NCBI GenBank assembly: GCA_964493695.1 | Contig: CAZBPG010000145.1 | Span: forward strand, 1-6,936 | DNA from: Bog-950 sp964493695 | GTDB lineage: Bacteria; Bacteroidota; Bacteroidia; Chitinophagales; LD1 | DNA: 6,936 nt | Direction: 5' to 3' | Part shown: piece after piece, positions 6,318 to 6,936 of the stretch | Layout: each line of letters opens with the position of its first letter | How positions within the stretch are numbered: the first letter of the stretch is position 1 | Position numbers and translations under genes: made by a program | Notes under the pieces: model-generated | What the model was told of the DNA's origin: nothing | The model's database searches: none | What the model saw: the letters and a program-made list of their open reading frames with translations, nothing else

Positions 6318-6936
6318 TTAATGCAGAATTACCCAGTTATCGATAGTTCCCTGGAAGAAAAACTGGCTGCCGTTGCAAGGCAGCAGAGGGTCGGCATCGC
6401 GGGCGTCTTTCGAAATTATCATGGTGTCGCGCGTCATTACTCCTTTACTCATATAACAGGCAAAAAGTTTATCTGTCATTAAATCGAAATATGAAACCTT
6501 GCGCATGGTACTATTAACATCCTGTAATTGAATGGCAATATCCGAACCGGTTTGGTTGCTGCTGTGGTAGCCGATATGCTGACCCGACCAAACAGTATCG
6601 CCCGGACTTAGTGTAGGGCTAATATTTACATGGAAAATAGTTATCCAGAAAGCCGGCATACCGAACGGGCGTATGAGAATCTGAGTACCGGTCCACTCAT
6701 TCAGGGTATCTACTACCACTCCGTTTACCGGTGAAAATATTTTAATGGTAGTCCAGTCAATATTCGTATACGGGCGGTAATAATGTTTCATACTCCGGCA
6801 GGCTTCGTAACTGTCAGAATAATCGTGCCCGGCACCGGACCTGAAGCGCGAAATCTTTTCAATCTTGTCTAACTCTATGTAGTCCTTAAGAATGAACTTG
6901 GGCAGCCCGTATAAAGCCGTGTAATAATACTGATCA
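6318..6936 (-). CDS. Partial M23-like (LytM-fold) protein, C-terminal part
   Basis: The frame stays open to the window edge, so the ATG at 6791 is internal and the true start lies beyond 6936. Reading from the first full codon (6935), 205 residues are visible. GHDYSD (36-41) supplies an HxxxD motif like the first zinc-binding motif of M23/LytM endopeptidases. IFSPVNGVVV (67-76), GTQILI (83-88), IFHVN (100-104), LSPGDTVWSGQHIG (109-122) and TGSDIAIQL (129-137) follow the order of M23 strand motifs (biotinyl/lipoyl-like duplicated hybrid fold). Where peptidases have HxH, this protein has D-I-A, so it probably does not cut peptidoglycan in the usual way; a binding or regulatory role, or an unusual metal site, is possible. 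A tail of about 65 residues of no known family follows. The M23 relation rests on motif order alone. The gene ends 83 bp before the propeller gene. Confidence 0.6.
   Translation of the reverse strand, partial: DQYYYTALYGLPKFILKDYIELDKIEKISRFRSGAGHDYSDSYEACRSMKHYYRPYTNIDWTTIKIFSPVNGVVVDTLNEWTGTQILIRPFGMPAFWITIFHVNISPTLSPGDTVWSGQHIGYHSSNQTGSDIAIQLQDVNSTMRKVSYFDLMTDKLFACYMSKGVMTRDTMIISKDARDADPLLPCNGSQFFFQGTIDNWVILH

Noticed and set aside
6004..6482. Plus-strand open frames across the start of the propeller gene and the end of the M23-like gene
   Set aside because: They overlap well-supported minus-strand coding sequence and have no recognisable domain.

Overview
The window looks like a piece of a Bacteroidota chromosome, probably a Chitinophagales/Saprospirales-like environmental lineage. 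The evidence is two secreted proteins ending in type IX secretion system (T9SS) type A sorting domains (YPNPA motif, then alternating strands and a final GxYxxxL/GFYxLRF-type strand), the lack of Shine-Dalgarno sequences before the starts, and a GC content near the middle of the range. All recognisable genes are on the minus strand. In transcription order they are a partial gene at 6936-6318, a complete T9SS propeller protein at 6234-3283, and a paralogous T9SS propeller gene at 3216-510 that is broken by a one-base frameshift.

Positions 1-509 hold no convincing gene. They contain an exact 81-bp direct repeat (1-81 and 330-410). Between the two copies lies a cluster of short GTA-loop hairpins, including one strong nested inverted repeat at 209-250, and a GC-rich hairpin at 96-111. 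A purine-rich/pyrimidine-rich stretch with degenerate 7-9-bp units (411-498) follows. I read this as a REP-like intergenic repeat zone downstream of the last gene.

Positions 510-6234 hold two tandem paralogs. Both have a signal peptide and an N-terminal beta-propeller of the YCF48/sortilin/BNR type, built from Asp-box repeats (S/T-x-D/N-x-G-x-x-W). The propeller is followed by Fn3-like sandwich repeats with an FEYGT motif and by a T9SS tail. The downstream paralog has eight Asp boxes and four sandwich repeats. The upstream paralog has six Asp boxes, two sandwich repeats and two large beta-sandwich modules. The propeller blades alternate between two types, and the downstream gene has one extra blade pair. 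A 190-bp patch is about 96% identical between the paralogs, which suggests recent gene conversion or duplication. The frameshift sits exactly at the start of the extra blade pair.

Positions 6318-6936 hold the C-terminal part of a protein that resembles an M23 (LytM-type) domain with an HxxxD motif but no recognisable HxH. It runs off the window edge.

The likely overall role is cell-surface or secreted multidomain proteins for binding or interaction, with modules that are being shuffled. The exact ligands cannot be told from the sequence. One further oddity is that the palindrome ACCGGT occurs about 30 times in 6.9 kb, far more than chance, in coding and non-coding DNA alike.
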